Part shown: one piece after another, positions 8,584 through 16,743 of the stretch
Layout of the letters: every line of letters starts with the position of its first letter
How positions within the stretch are numbered: position 1 is the stretch's first letter
Assembly (NCBI RefSeq): GCF_934191625.1
Contig: NZ_CAKPUG010000001.1
Span: 682,001-746,000, forward strand
DNA from: an uncultured Lactococcus sp.
GTDB lineage: Bacteria; Bacillota; Bacilli; Lactobacillales; Streptococcaceae
Length of the DNA: 64,000 bases
Direction of reading: 5' to 3'
Notes under the pieces: generated by a model
Databases searched by the model: none
What the model saw: the letters and a program-made list of their open reading frames with translations, nothing else
Told to the model about the DNA's origin: nothing
Made by a program: the position numbers and the translations under genes

Positions 8584-9570
8584 TTATTTCATACCAATCG
8601 TATAATCATCATCTGTCATGGCTTCAACTTCGCCAAGCAGGTAAGAGTTACCGACTTGACTAAAGAAGTCATGGTTTGATGAAGAAGTAGAGATCCCATT
8701 CATCACCACAGAGTTAACATCAGCTGCTGTATCTGGGAAGAGAGGATCTTGACCTAAGTTCATGAGCGCCTTGTTGGCATTGTAACGAAGGAATTTTAAA
8801 ACTTCATCTGTCCAACCAATTTCATCGTAAAGTAAGTGTGTATAAGCTTCTTCGTTCTCATAAAGTTCGTAGAGTAAGTTGTACATCCAATCGCGAAGTT
8901 CACTTTGTTCGTCTTCTGATAACTCATTGAAACCAAGTTGGAACTTATAACCGATATAAGTACCGTGGACACTTTCGTCACGAATGATAAGTTTGATGAT
9001 TTCAGCAGAGTTAATCATCTTATTATTTCCAAGATACCAGAGAGGTGTAAAGAAACCAGAGTAGAAGAGACAAGTTTCAAGGAAGACACTTGCTATTTTT
9101 TTCTGAAGTGCCGAACCATTTTGATAGATATCGTTGATGATTTCTGCCTTCTTTTGCATATAAACATTAGTATCTACCCAATCAAAGAGTTCTTCAATCT
9201 CTGATTTTGTATTTAAAGTACTAAAGATTGTAGAATAAGATTTAGCGTGTACTGACTCCATAAACTGGATATTGTTAAAACAAGCAATTTCTTGAGGTGT
9301 CCGTGCATCATGCTTGAGTACTTCTGCACCGTCTACAGATTGCAAAGTATCCAAGAGTGTCAAACCGGCAAAAGCTTTCGCAAATGTCTCGCGTTCAACT
9401 TGCGGCAATTTGCGCCAGTCGTCAAGGTCATTTGAAACAGGAACACGCGTATCCAACCAAAATTGGCTGGTCAGTTTTTCCCAAGTGTATTTATCAATCG
9501 AATCTTCAATTGCATTCCAGTTAATGGCTGCATAGTAAGTAGGGACTTTTTGATTATTTTGTTCAGACAT
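8584..9570 (-). CDS. nrdF: Class Ib ribonucleoside-diphosphate reductase, beta subunit NrdF
   Basis: 328-aa metallo-cofactor subunit that generates the tyrosyl radical for aerobic deoxyribonucleotide synthesis. Carboxylate and histidine ligand segments are visible (FMESVHAKSYS, IIRDESVHGTYIGYKFQ), typical of the class Ib NrdF di-iron/di-manganese site. The gene is last in nrdH-nrdI-nrdE-nrdF, 14 bp after nrdE. With NrdI encoded alongside, the in vivo cofactor is probably Mn(III)2-Tyr; this follows from family knowledge. Confidence 0.95.
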   Translation of the reverse strand: MSEQNNQKVPTYYAAINWNAIEDSIDKYTWEKLTSQFWLDTRVPVSNDLDDWRKLPQVERETFAKAFAGLTLLDTLQSVDGAEVLKHDARTPQEIACFNNIQFMESVHAKSYSTIFSTLNTKSEIEELFDWVDTNVYMQKKAEIINDIYQNGSALQKKIASVFLETCLFYSGFFTPLWYLGNNKMINSAEIIKLIIRDESVHGTYIGYKFQLGFNELSEDEQSELRDWMYNLLYELYENEEAYTHLLYDEIGWTDEVLKFLRYNANKALMNLGQDPLFPDTAADVNSVVMNGISTSSSNHDFFSQVGNSYLLGEVEAMTDDDYTIGMK

Positions 9571-9584
9571 AATATTTCCTTTTT

Positions 9585-11753
9585 TTAAACAACACAGCTT
9601 TCACATTGGTTTGAGCCAACTTCCTCTTCATCATCTGTAAAAGTACGGACGTAATAGATAGTTTTGATTCCTTTATTGTAAGCATAGTTACGCAAGATAC
9701 TCAAATCACGTGTTGTCATTTTATTATTTGTAATTTTCCACTCATAAAGGCCTTCAGGTAAAGTTGAACGCATGAAGAGGGTCATAGACAATCCTTGGTC
9801 GACATGTTCAGTCGCAGCAGCGTAAACATCAATGACAGCACGCATGTCTGTATCGTAAGCAGATTTGTAATAAGGAATAGTATCTGTTGAGAGGCCAGCC
9901 GCTGGATAGTAAATCTTACCAACTTTCTTTTCTTGACGTTCCTCAATACGGTTAACAATCGGGTGAATTGAAGAAGAACAGTCGTTGATATAAGAAATTG
10001 AACCATTAGGTGCAACGGCCATACGGTAAGAATTGTAAAGACCACTTTGCATAACTTTTTCTTTTAAGGCAGCCCATTCGGCAGGTCCTGGTACAGAAAT
10101 GCCAGCGAAAAGTTCTTGGATTTCAGCTGGAACAGCGGCGAAGTAATCATGAGTAAGATATTTATCGAAGTAAGAACCATCAGCATAAGCAGATTTATCA
10201 AAGTCTTTGAAGGTTGCTTGGCGTTCAACTGCAAGTGTGTTTGAAGCAACTAAAGTATAGTAGTTCAAGAGCATAAAGTACACACTCGTAAAGTCTACAG
10301 CCGCTTTACTATCGTAATGGATATGATTTTTAGCGAGGAAAGAATGAAGCCCCATAGCACCAAGACCAATAGCACGCATCTCGTTATTTCCTTTACGCAC
10401 AGTTGGTACAGAGTCAAGATTTGAAGTTTCAGAGATGAAAGTTAAAGCGCGAACCATTGATTCAATAGAACTACCAAAATCTGCACCTGAAGTCATCATA
10501 TTCATGATATTTGTCGAACCCAAGTTACAAGCAACATCAGTTCCTAATGTTGAATAAGTTTGATCATCATTGAGGACAGAAGGAGTTTGAACTTGGAGAA
10601 TCTCTGAGCAAAGGTTACTCATTGAGATAACACCATCGACTGGGTTTGCTTTGTTTACCGTATCAATATTTACAATGTAAGGATACCCAGATTCTTGTTG
10701 AAGTTTAGAAAGTTCTTGTTCCAACTCACGCGCACTGATTTTGATTTTACGGATATTATCGTTAGCAAGCATATTATCATATTCTGCTGTAATATCAACA
10801 TGAGCAAAAGGTACACCGTACTCTTTTTCGACAAAGTAAGGTTCAAAGAGGTACATATCCTCACCTTTAGCTGCAAGTTCATAGAATTTATCTGGAACAG
10901 TCACGCCCAGAGATAAAGTTTTAACGCGAATTTTTTCATCGGCATTTTCTTTTTTCGTTGAAAGGAATTCCATAATATCAGGATGGAAAATGGAAAGATA
11001 AACTACCCCAGCACCTTGACGTTGACCAAGCTGGTTGGCGTATGAAAAGCTATCTTCGAAAAGTTTCATCACAGGAACAACCCCTGCTGCAACGCCATCA
11101 TATCCTTTGATTGGAGCGCCGGCACCACGTAGATTAGTTAAGTTAAGACCAACACCACCACCATTTTTTGAAAGCTGAAGGGCAGAGTTAATGGTTCGAC
11201 CAATCGAATTCATATCATCTGTCAGTTGTAAAAGAAAACAACTGACGAATTCACCGCGACGTTTACGACCAGCATTGAGAAAAGTCGGAGTTGCAGGCTG
11301 GTACCGGCGATTAATCATAGCAAAAGCTAAGTTACGTGCAAGTTCTGTATCGCCATCAGCCATGTATAGCGCATTCATCAAGACGCGGTCTTCAAAATTT
11401 TCAAGGTAGAGTGTGCCTTCATTATTTTTCATGGCGTATTGATTGTAGAATTTGTACGCAGCCATAAAGCTATCAAAACGGAAGCCAAAATCTAACAATT
11501 CTTGGTGAAGTTGTTCAATAAAACTCATTTCATACTTACGGATAAACTCCTCTTCCAGGTAATCACCTTCTAAAAGGGCTTCAATTTTTTCGGCATAAGT
11601 ATCTTTGGTGAAAGTGTTAGGCTCGACATTTTCCTTAAAGAAAGCAGTAATTGCTTCCTTGTCTTTTGCTAAAGGAATAGAGCCGTTAACGGGGATATTG
11701 ATTTGATTGTTAAGTGTAAAGTACGTAACATCTTCAAGATTTTTAAGTGACAT
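9585..11753 (-). CDS. nrdE: Class Ib ribonucleoside-diphosphate reductase, alpha subunit NrdE
   Basis: 722-aa catalytic subunit converting NDPs to dNDPs. Seen are the active-site cysteine region (ATPTFLNAGRKRRGEFVSCFL), the finger-loop region SNLCSEI, the conserved MAVAPNGSISYIN segment and the C-terminal CESCVV cysteine pair that is re-reduced by NrdH. The length and lack of an N-terminal ATP cone match class Ib. A GGAG site is 6 nt before the ATG. It lies 54 bp after nrdI, with no terminator in the gap. Confidence 0.96.
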   Translation of the reverse strand: MSLKNLEDVTYFTLNNQINIPVNGSIPLAKDKEAITAFFKENVEPNTFTKDTYAEKIEALLEGDYLEEEFIRKYEMSFIEQLHQELLDFGFRFDSFMAAYKFYNQYAMKNNEGTLYLENFEDRVLMNALYMADGDTELARNLAFAMINRRYQPATPTFLNAGRKRRGEFVSCFLLQLTDDMNSIGRTINSALQLSKNGGGVGLNLTNLRGAGAPIKGYDGVAAGVVPVMKLFEDSFSYANQLGQRQGAGVVYLSIFHPDIMEFLSTKKENADEKIRVKTLSLGVTVPDKFYELAAKGEDMYLFEPYFVEKEYGVPFAHVDITAEYDNMLANDNIRKIKISARELEQELSKLQQESGYPYIVNIDTVNKANPVDGVISMSNLCSEILQVQTPSVLNDDQTYSTLGTDVACNLGSTNIMNMMTSGADFGSSIESMVRALTFISETSNLDSVPTVRKGNNEMRAIGLGAMGLHSFLAKNHIHYDSKAAVDFTSVYFMLLNYYTLVASNTLAVERQATFKDFDKSAYADGSYFDKYLTHDYFAAVPAEIQELFAGISVPGPAEWAALKEKVMQSGLYNSYRMAVAPNGSISYINDCSSSIHPIVNRIEERQEKKVGKIYYPAAGLSTDTIPYYKSAYDTDMRAVIDVYAAATEHVDQGLSMTLFMRSTLPEGLYEWKITNNKMTTRDLSILRNYAYNKGIKTIYYVRTFTDDEEEVGSNQCESCVV

Positions 11754-11807
11754 ATATTTCTCCGGGGCTTTGCACCCACATGCTAATTTTATATTTTTGA
11801 GTTAAAT

Positions 11808-12227
11808 TTACGGTTTGAGACTGATGGTTGCTCCAGACTCTAAACGAGCTGCAATATCTTCCACAGCAGCTACATCGCTCGGTGTTCCATTAAATTCGAA
11901 ATCGTAAACAATAGGAATTTGGAATTGAGCGGATAATTCTTTTGCAGTAAATATATATAAGGAAGCAAAATTTCGATTTCCTGTACCGACAATGCCTTTG
12001 CAGTGTTGTGCGTTATTGGCATAGGACATAAATTCAAAAACAGGGTCCATGATATCCATGCTTTTTTCTGCTCCAGGAGTTTCATCTGCATAACTTGGCA
12101 CGATAATTAGGAAATCTTCATTCACTTCAAATTCTGGATCGGTAGGCAGAATTTCTTCATGATCTAAATTGGTTTTATTAACAAAACGGCGTGTTTGGCC
12201 GGTTATACTAAAATAGATTAATTTCAT
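11808..12227 (-). CDS. nrdI: Ribonucleotide reductase flavodoxin-like protein NrdI
   Basis: 139-aa flavodoxin-like protein that supplies oxidant for assembly of the manganese-tyrosyl cofactor in NrdF. Characteristic pieces are [13 protein letters not shown] (FMN phosphate loop), [13 protein letters not shown] and [14 protein letters not shown]. Its ATG overlaps the nrdH stop in an ATGA arrangement, so translation is coupled. Confidence 0.92.
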   Translation of the reverse strand: MKLIYFSITGQTRRFVNKTNLDHEEILPTDPEFEVNEDFLIIVPSYADETPGAEKSMDIMDPVFEFMSYANNAQHCKGIVGTGNRNFASLYIFTAKELSAQFQIPIVYDFEFNGTPSDVAAVEDIAARLESGATISLKP

Positions 12228-12442
12228 GCTAATTTTGCCAATTCACTTGGATTGAAACCAGAGAATGAAATATCATCTTTGACAACAACAGGTGCAGCAC
12301 GATATCCCATATCAAGCACTGTTTGAACAAATTCTGGTTTTTCGTCAATGTTAATTTCTTCAAAAGCTACAGTGTGTTCTGTGAGCCATTTTTTTACCAT
12401 TTTACATTGCATGCAGTTGTTTTTTGAGTATACAGTAACCAT
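12224..12442 (-). CDS. nrdH: Glutaredoxin-like electron donor NrdH
   Basis: 72-aa thioredoxin-fold protein that reduces NrdE. The redox motif CMQC (C10-C13) and the downstream APVV cis-proline loop are typical of NrdH. I start it at MVTVYSKNN because GGAG lies 7 nt upstream; a longer in-frame ATG at 12463 (MKNWRIN) would put this ribosome site inside the gene. It is the first gene of the nrd operon. Confidence 0.93.
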   Translation of the reverse strand: MVTVYSKNNCMQCKMVKKWLTEHTVAFEEINIDEKPEFVQTVLDMGYRAAPVVVKDDISFSGFNPSELAKLA

Positions 12443-12478
12443 ATTTATTCTCCAATTTTTCATTATTTTTATTCTTTT

Positions 12479-12507
12479 ATTTTAGTATAAAAAAAATACC
12501 TAGTCAA
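12479..12507 (-). promoter_or_regulatory. nrdHIEF promoter
   Basis: Minus strand -35 TTGACT (12507-12502), 17-bp spacer, -10 TAAAAT (12484-12479), about 35 bp before nrdH. Two NrdR boxes lie directly upstream. Confidence 0.75.
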
Positions 12508-12514
12508 GTTATCG

Positions 12515-12530
12515 ATACTAGATATTGTGG
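12515..12530 (-). promoter_or_regulatory. NrdR box, proximal
   Basis: The minus strand reads CCACAATATCTAGTAT, close to the NrdR consensus acaCwAtATaTwGtgt. It sits just upstream of the nrd -35. Confidence 0.8.
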
Positions 12531-12546
12531 TCTATAATTATGTAAA

Positions 12547-12562
12547 ATACTATATATTGTGT
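12547..12562 (-). promoter_or_regulatory. NrdR box, distal
   Basis: The minus strand reads ACACAATATATAGTAT, a near-perfect NrdR box. It begins 32 bp from the proximal box, about three helical turns, which is the standard tandem spacing. It overlaps the last codons of plsY. Confidence 0.85.
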
Positions 12563-13188
12563 TGTTTGCTGAGGTTGAGGCCGAAAGGTACCAAAGATTC
12601 TTCTTTATTTTTTATTCTCTTGATGTTGCTCTTGTGTCGAACAATAATAATGGAAGCCAAGGCTAATATTATTATTGAAAACAAGGGGTCATAATGAGGT
12701 AAAATAAACTGGAAATAAGGAAAGACTATAACTCCAATCAGGGCAGCGATAGCTCCTAAAATAGAAGACAGACTAATCATACTAAAGAGGTAAAGAACGA
12801 GGAAGAAAACCACAGCTAGATAAAGTAAAAAAAGGGGGTTAAATCCGAGTACTACACCAGCGGAAGTTGCAACGGCTTTTCCTCCTTTAAATTTATCAAA
12901 GATGGAAACAGTGTGACCTACAACAGCTAATAATCCGAAAATAAGTGGTGAAACATCGTGTACATGGAAAATCAAAGGAAGAAGTGTTGCTAATGTACCT
13001 TTAAGGAGGTCAAAGATGAAAACAATGATGCCAGCTTTTTTTCCAAGGATACGGAATGTATTTGTGGTACCCGTATTTCCGGATCCATACTCGTGCAGAT
13101 CTTTTTTAAAGAAAATCTTTCCAATCCAAAGTCCAGCAGGAATCGCTCCAATAAGATAGGCAGCGATGCATAAAATTATTATATTCAT
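12550..13188 (-). CDS. plsY: Acyl-phosphate:glycerol-3-phosphate acyltransferase PlsY
   Basis: 212-aa polytopic membrane enzyme making lysophosphatidic acid, the first step of phospholipid synthesis. Family loops [19 protein letters not shown] (near residue 35) and [17 protein letters not shown] (near residue 103) carry the acyl-phosphate and glycerol-3-phosphate sites. About five helices are visible. It diverges from parE, an arrangement shared with streptococci. A TGTTATAAT promoter lies upstream at about 13225. Its 3' end hosts an NrdR box of the downstream nrd operon. Confidence 0.95.
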   Translation of the reverse strand: MNIIILCIAAYLIGAIPAGLWIGKIFFKKDLHEYGSGNTGTTNTFRILGKKAGIIVFIFDLLKGTLATLLPLIFHVHDVSPLIFGLLAVVGHTVSIFDKFKGGKAVATSAGVVLGFNPLFLLYLAVVFFLVLYLFSMISLSSILGAIAALIGVIVFPYFQFILPHYDPLFSIIILALASIIIVRHKSNIKRIKNKEESLVPFGLNLSKQHNI

Positions 13189-13345
13189 ATCATCTTTCTT
13201 TTACGTTTGTGATAGTTCTACAATTATAACATAAAAGTTGGTGAATTTTGACTTTTCTTTGAAAGAAAATCTTTTCAAATTCTATTTTCTTAGTTGAGAA
13301 GAACAAAAAAAGGGACAAAAATCTTAGTTTGTTTTATAAAGACTT

Positions 13346-13374
13346 TTGACAAAGGCTCTTGAAGAATGTAGAAT
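13346..13374 (+). promoter_or_regulatory. parE promoter
   Basis: TTGACA (13346-13351), 17-bp spacer, TAGAAT (13369-13374), followed by a leader of about 48 nt with the site GGAG before the ATG. Confidence 0.75.
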
Positions 13375-13428
13375 AGGAAAGATGAATATTTCTGCTGGTT
13401 TAGAGCTAGCTTAAATGGAGAATAATGA

Positions 13429-15366
13429 ATGGTAGATATAAATAATTACGACGACAGCGCGATTCAGGTCTTAGAAGGGCTTGATGCCGTAAGAAAGCGC
13501 CCAGGGATGTATATTGGTTCCACTGACTCAACAGGTTTGCATCACTTGATTTGGGAAATCGTAGATAATGCTGTCGATGAAGCCTTATCAGGGTTTGGAA
13601 CAAAGATTTCGGTTATATTAAATAAAGATGGTTCTGTAACTGTAGAAGATGAAGGACGTGGAATGCCTGTAGGCATGCACGCTACAGGGAAACCGACTGT
13701 TGAGGTTATCTTTACTGTCCTTCATGCAGGTGGTAAGTTTGGACAAGGTGGCTACAAAACATCAGGTGGGTTACACGGTGTAGGTTCTTCTGTTGTGAAT
13801 GCCTTGTCAAGCTGGCTTGAAGTAGAAATTACTCGCGATGGTAATGTTTATCGTCAACGCTTTGAAAATGGTGGTCACCCAGTAACAACATTGGAAAAAA
13901 TAGGTAAGGTTCCAAAATCAAAAACAGGTACAAAAGTTACTTTTATGCCAGACGCTACGATTTTTTCTACAGTTGAATTTAAATACCAAACGATTTCCGA
14001 ACGATTGAATGAATCTGCATTTCTCTTGAAAGATGTCACTCTTTCACTTGCAGATGAACGTGGAGAAGAGGAAGTTAAGGAAGAATTCCACTACGAAAAT
14101 GGAGTGCAAGATTTTGTAGATTATCTCAATGAGGATAAGGATACTCTTACTCCTGTTTTGTATTTTGCAGGGGAACAAGATTCTTTTCAAGTAGAGGTGG
14201 CTTTACAATATAATGATGGCTATTCGGAAAATATTCTTTCTTTTGTTAATAATGTCCGGACAAAGGATGGCGGAACACATGAAGCTGGGCTCAAAACAGC
14301 CTTAACAAAAGCCATGAATGATTATGCGAGGAAAACAGGTTTACTCAAAGACAAAGATAAAAACCTTGAAGGATCGGACTATCGTGAAGGTTTGACAGCT
14401 GTTCTCTCTATCCTTGTACCAGAAGAATATTTGCAGTTTGAAGGTCAAACGAAAGATAAACTTGGCTCACCATTAGCACGTCCAGCAGTAGATGCTCTTG
14501 TTTCTGAAAAATTGACTTTCTATCTTTTAGAAAATGGCGAGCTAGCGCAAAATTTGATTCGTAAGGCGATTAAGGCGCGTGAAGCACGTGAAGCTGCACG
14601 TAAGGCACGTGAAGAGTCACGTACAGGTAAAAAGAATAAGAAAGACAAAGGTCTTCTTTCTGGAAAATTAACACCGGCGCAAACTAAAAACCCAAATAAA
14701 AATGAGCTTTACCTTGTCGAAGGAGATTCTGCGGGAGGGTCAGCGAAACAAGGACGTGATCGTAAATTCCAAGCGATTTTACCCCTGCGTGGTAAGGTTA
14801 TCAATACTGAAAAAGCTAAAATGCAGGATATCCTTAAAAATGAAGAAATTAATACAATGATTTACACCATTGGTGCGGGCGTTGGAGCAGATTTCACCCT
14901 TGCGGATCGGAACTATGATAAAGTTATTATTATGACCGATGCGGATACAGATGGTGCACACATCCAAACTCTCCTTCTTACATTTTTCTACCGCTATATG
15001 AAGCCCCTTCTCGAAAATGGACATGTTTATATTGCCTTGCCTCCGCTTTATAAGATGAGCCAGGGGAAAGGGAAAAAAGAAAAAGTTGCTTATGCTTGGA
15101 CGGATGCTGAACTTGAAGAACTTCGTCAAAGCTTTGGTAAAGGTGCAATTCTTCAGCGTTATAAAGGTTTGGGTGAAATGAATGCTGACCAGCTGTGGGA
15201 GACGACAATGAACCCTGAAACACGCACATTGATTCAAGTCACTATTGACGATGCAGCACAAGCTGAAAAACGTGTTTCTGTTTTGATGGGAGACAAGGTA
15301 GAACCACGCCGTAAATGGATTGAAAATAATGTTAAATTTACTTTGGAAGAAAACACAATCTTTTAA
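13429..15366 (+). CDS. parE: DNA topoisomerase IV subunit B
   Basis: 645-aa ATPase subunit of topoisomerase IV, which decatenates daughter chromosomes with ParC. The GHKL ATP-binding pieces EIVDNAVDEA and [15 protein letters not shown] lie in the first 130 residues. The TOPRIM signature [19 protein letters not shown] and the metal-binding IMTDADTDGAHI are intact, as is the C-terminal [10 protein letters not shown]. Its first-box wording and the pairing with parC downstream separate it from gyrB at 43241. Confidence 0.96.
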   Translation: MVDINNYDDSAIQVLEGLDAVRKRPGMYIGSTDSTGLHHLIWEIVDNAVDEALSGFGTKISVILNKDGSVTVEDEGRGMPVGMHATGKPTVEVIFTVLHAGGKFGQGGYKTSGGLHGVGSSVVNALSSWLEVEITRDGNVYRQRFENGGHPVTTLEKIGKVPKSKTGTKVTFMPDATIFSTVEFKYQTISERLNESAFLLKDVTLSLADERGEEEVKEEFHYENGVQDFVDYLNEDKDTLTPVLYFAGEQDSFQVEVALQYNDGYSENILSFVNNVRTKDGGTHEAGLKTALTKAMNDYARKTGLLKDKDKNLEGSDYREGLTAVLSILVPEEYLQFEGQTKDKLGSPLARPAVDALVSEKLTFYLLENGELAQNLIRKAIKAREAREAARKAREESRTGKKNKKDKGLLSGKLTPAQTKNPNKNELYLVEGDSAGGSAKQGRDRKFQAILPLRGKVINTEKAKMQDILKNEEINTMIYTIGAGVGADFTLADRNYDKVIIMTDADTDGAHIQTLLLTFFYRYMKPLLENGHVYIALPPLYKMSQGKGKKEKVAYAWTDAELEELRQSFGKGAILQRYKGLGEMNADQLWETTMNPETRTLIQVTIDDAAQAEKRVSVLMGDKVEPRRKWIENNVKFTLEENTIF

Positions 15367-15409
15367 GTAATTAATGTCTTAAGGGAAAATGAGAAAGGAA
15401 CGTGACAAG

Positions 15410-16231
15410 GTGGAGCATTACGTAGTATTTGATTTTGAAACAACGGGATTCAATCCTCAAAAAAATGAGATTATTCAAATAGGTGCCGTTAAATATGACC
15501 AAGCTCATCAAGAAATCGACCGCTTTAATCAGTTGATCAAACCTACGCGTTCTTATCTTCCAACTAAAATTTCAGAACTGACCGGCATTTGGCCAGCCTC
15601 TTTATTGGATCAGCCTGTACTTGCGGAAGTTCTCCCCGACTTTATTGCTTTTTCGAGGGATAGCTTGATGGTTGCACATAATGCGCCTTTCGATGTCAGC
15701 TTTCTTTATCAGGCGATTGTCGATTGTGAAATTGGAGATGCACCCCATTTTCAAGTATATGACACTTTATCTGAAGCAAAAAAATTAGTGCAAATGCCTA
15801 ATTATAAATTGGAAACTTTCAAGGATGTTTTTGGTATTGATTTACGCAGTCATGATGCCCTCAATGATTGTCTCATTACTGCAAGACTTTACCAGCATTT
15901 GCAAGATGTGTCGCGCCCCCCAAAACCTCAACCGCTATCAAATGAATATTTGCAAATAGATTTATTCGGTGAGGTGGATACGACAATAACCGAAGAAGTA
16001 CGTCGAAAATTGAGTTTGCCAATTACAAAAGACTTGGTTTATTATCGTAGAGATACACAGCGAAATTGGCAAAAATTCGAGGTGACCGGCTTAGCAATAA
16101 CGGCAGCTTATTCTACGGGCTACAGCTTAACTGCCACGCTTTATAACAATGAGACAGTAACCATTCATTCTGACTTTTTGAAAGAAATGCAAAAAGCTAA
16201 CTTTACAAACGAAATAGAAAAAGAGGGATAA
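15410..16231 (+). CDS. DnaQ-family 3'-5' exonuclease
   Basis: About 273-aa protein whose first 175 residues are a DEDDh exonuclease: Exo I DFETTGF, Exo II VAHNAPFDVSFL, Exo III HDALNDCLITARLY. The C-terminal 90-100 residues match nothing I recognise. It could be a proofreading epsilon-like exonuclease or a repair/RNase T-like enzyme; the sequence does not decide. I prefer the GTG at 15410 (MEHYVVFDFETTG), which has AAAGGA about 10 nt upstream. An ATG at 15389 would add seven residues. It lies between parE and elaA in the apparent parE-parC operon. Confidence 0.85.
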   Translation: MEHYVVFDFETTGFNPQKNEIIQIGAVKYDQAHQEIDRFNQLIKPTRSYLPTKISELTGIWPASLLDQPVLAEVLPDFIAFSRDSLMVAHNAPFDVSFLYQAIVDCEIGDAPHFQVYDTLSEAKKLVQMPNYKLETFKDVFGIDLRSHDALNDCLITARLYQHLQDVSRPPKPQPLSNEYLQIDLFGEVDTTITEEVRRKLSLPITKDLVYYRRDTQRNWQKFEVTGLAITAAYSTGYSLTATLYNNETVTIHSDFLKEMQKANFTNEIEKEG

Positions 16232-16235
16232 ATAT

Positions 16236-16697
16236 ATGGAATGGAAGATTAAAAATTTCGAAGAACTCACTCGATCAGAACTTTACAAAATTTTACAAGT
16301 CCGCTCTGAAGTTTTTGTTGTCGAACAAGAATGCGCCTATCAAGATATTGATGGTAAAGATCAAAAGTCAGTGCATTTGTGGTTAGAAGATAGTGAAGGT
16401 GGAATTCACTCTTACTGTCGTATCTTACCAGCAGGTCTTTCTTACCCCGAGGCTTCTATTGGACGTGTATTGGTTAAGGAAAGTCAACGGGGGAAAGGTA
16501 CGGCGCGCCAAATGATGCAACAGGCACTTGAGTTTCTGGCTCAAGCATGGCGAGAACCTGTAGTACGTATTGAAGCACAGTACTATCTCCGCGCATTCTA
16601 CGCTTCTTTTGGTTTTAAAGAAGATTCTGAACCCTTTTTGGAAGATGGTATAAAACATGTTGAAATGATTTTGGACTTAAAGGATTTTGCCTCTTAA
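16236..16697 (+). CDS. elaA: ElaA-type GNAT acetyltransferase
   Basis: 153-aa GNAT N-acetyltransferase of the ElaA subfamily. The N-terminal VRSEVFVVEQECAYQDIDG is the ElaA signature, and the acetyl-CoA loop is GRVLVKESQRGKGTARQMM (near residue 89). The substrate is unknown. It starts 4 bp after the exonuclease stop with AAGAGGGA as ribosome site, and parC follows 46 bp later, so it looks co-transcribed with the topoisomerase IV genes. Confidence 0.85.
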   Translation: MEWKIKNFEELTRSELYKILQVRSEVFVVEQECAYQDIDGKDQKSVHLWLEDSEGGIHSYCRILPAGLSYPEASIGRVLVKESQRGKGTARQMMQQALEFLAQAWREPVVRIEAQYYLRAFYASFGFKEDSEPFLEDGIKHVEMILDLKDFAS

Positions 16698-16743
16698 AAA
16701 GCATTTTGGGAACTAAAAAAATGAGACAACTGTTGGAGGACTT

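Noticed and set aside
13993..14005. PurBox-like ATTTCCGAACGAT in parE
   Set aside because: 12/13 to consensus but lies well inside conserved parE codons with no promoter next to it.
14779..15261. 160-codon minus-strand open frame opposite parE
   Set aside because: It is a shadow of the strongly conserved parE TOPRIM/C-terminal coding region and has no ribosome site or family resemblance.
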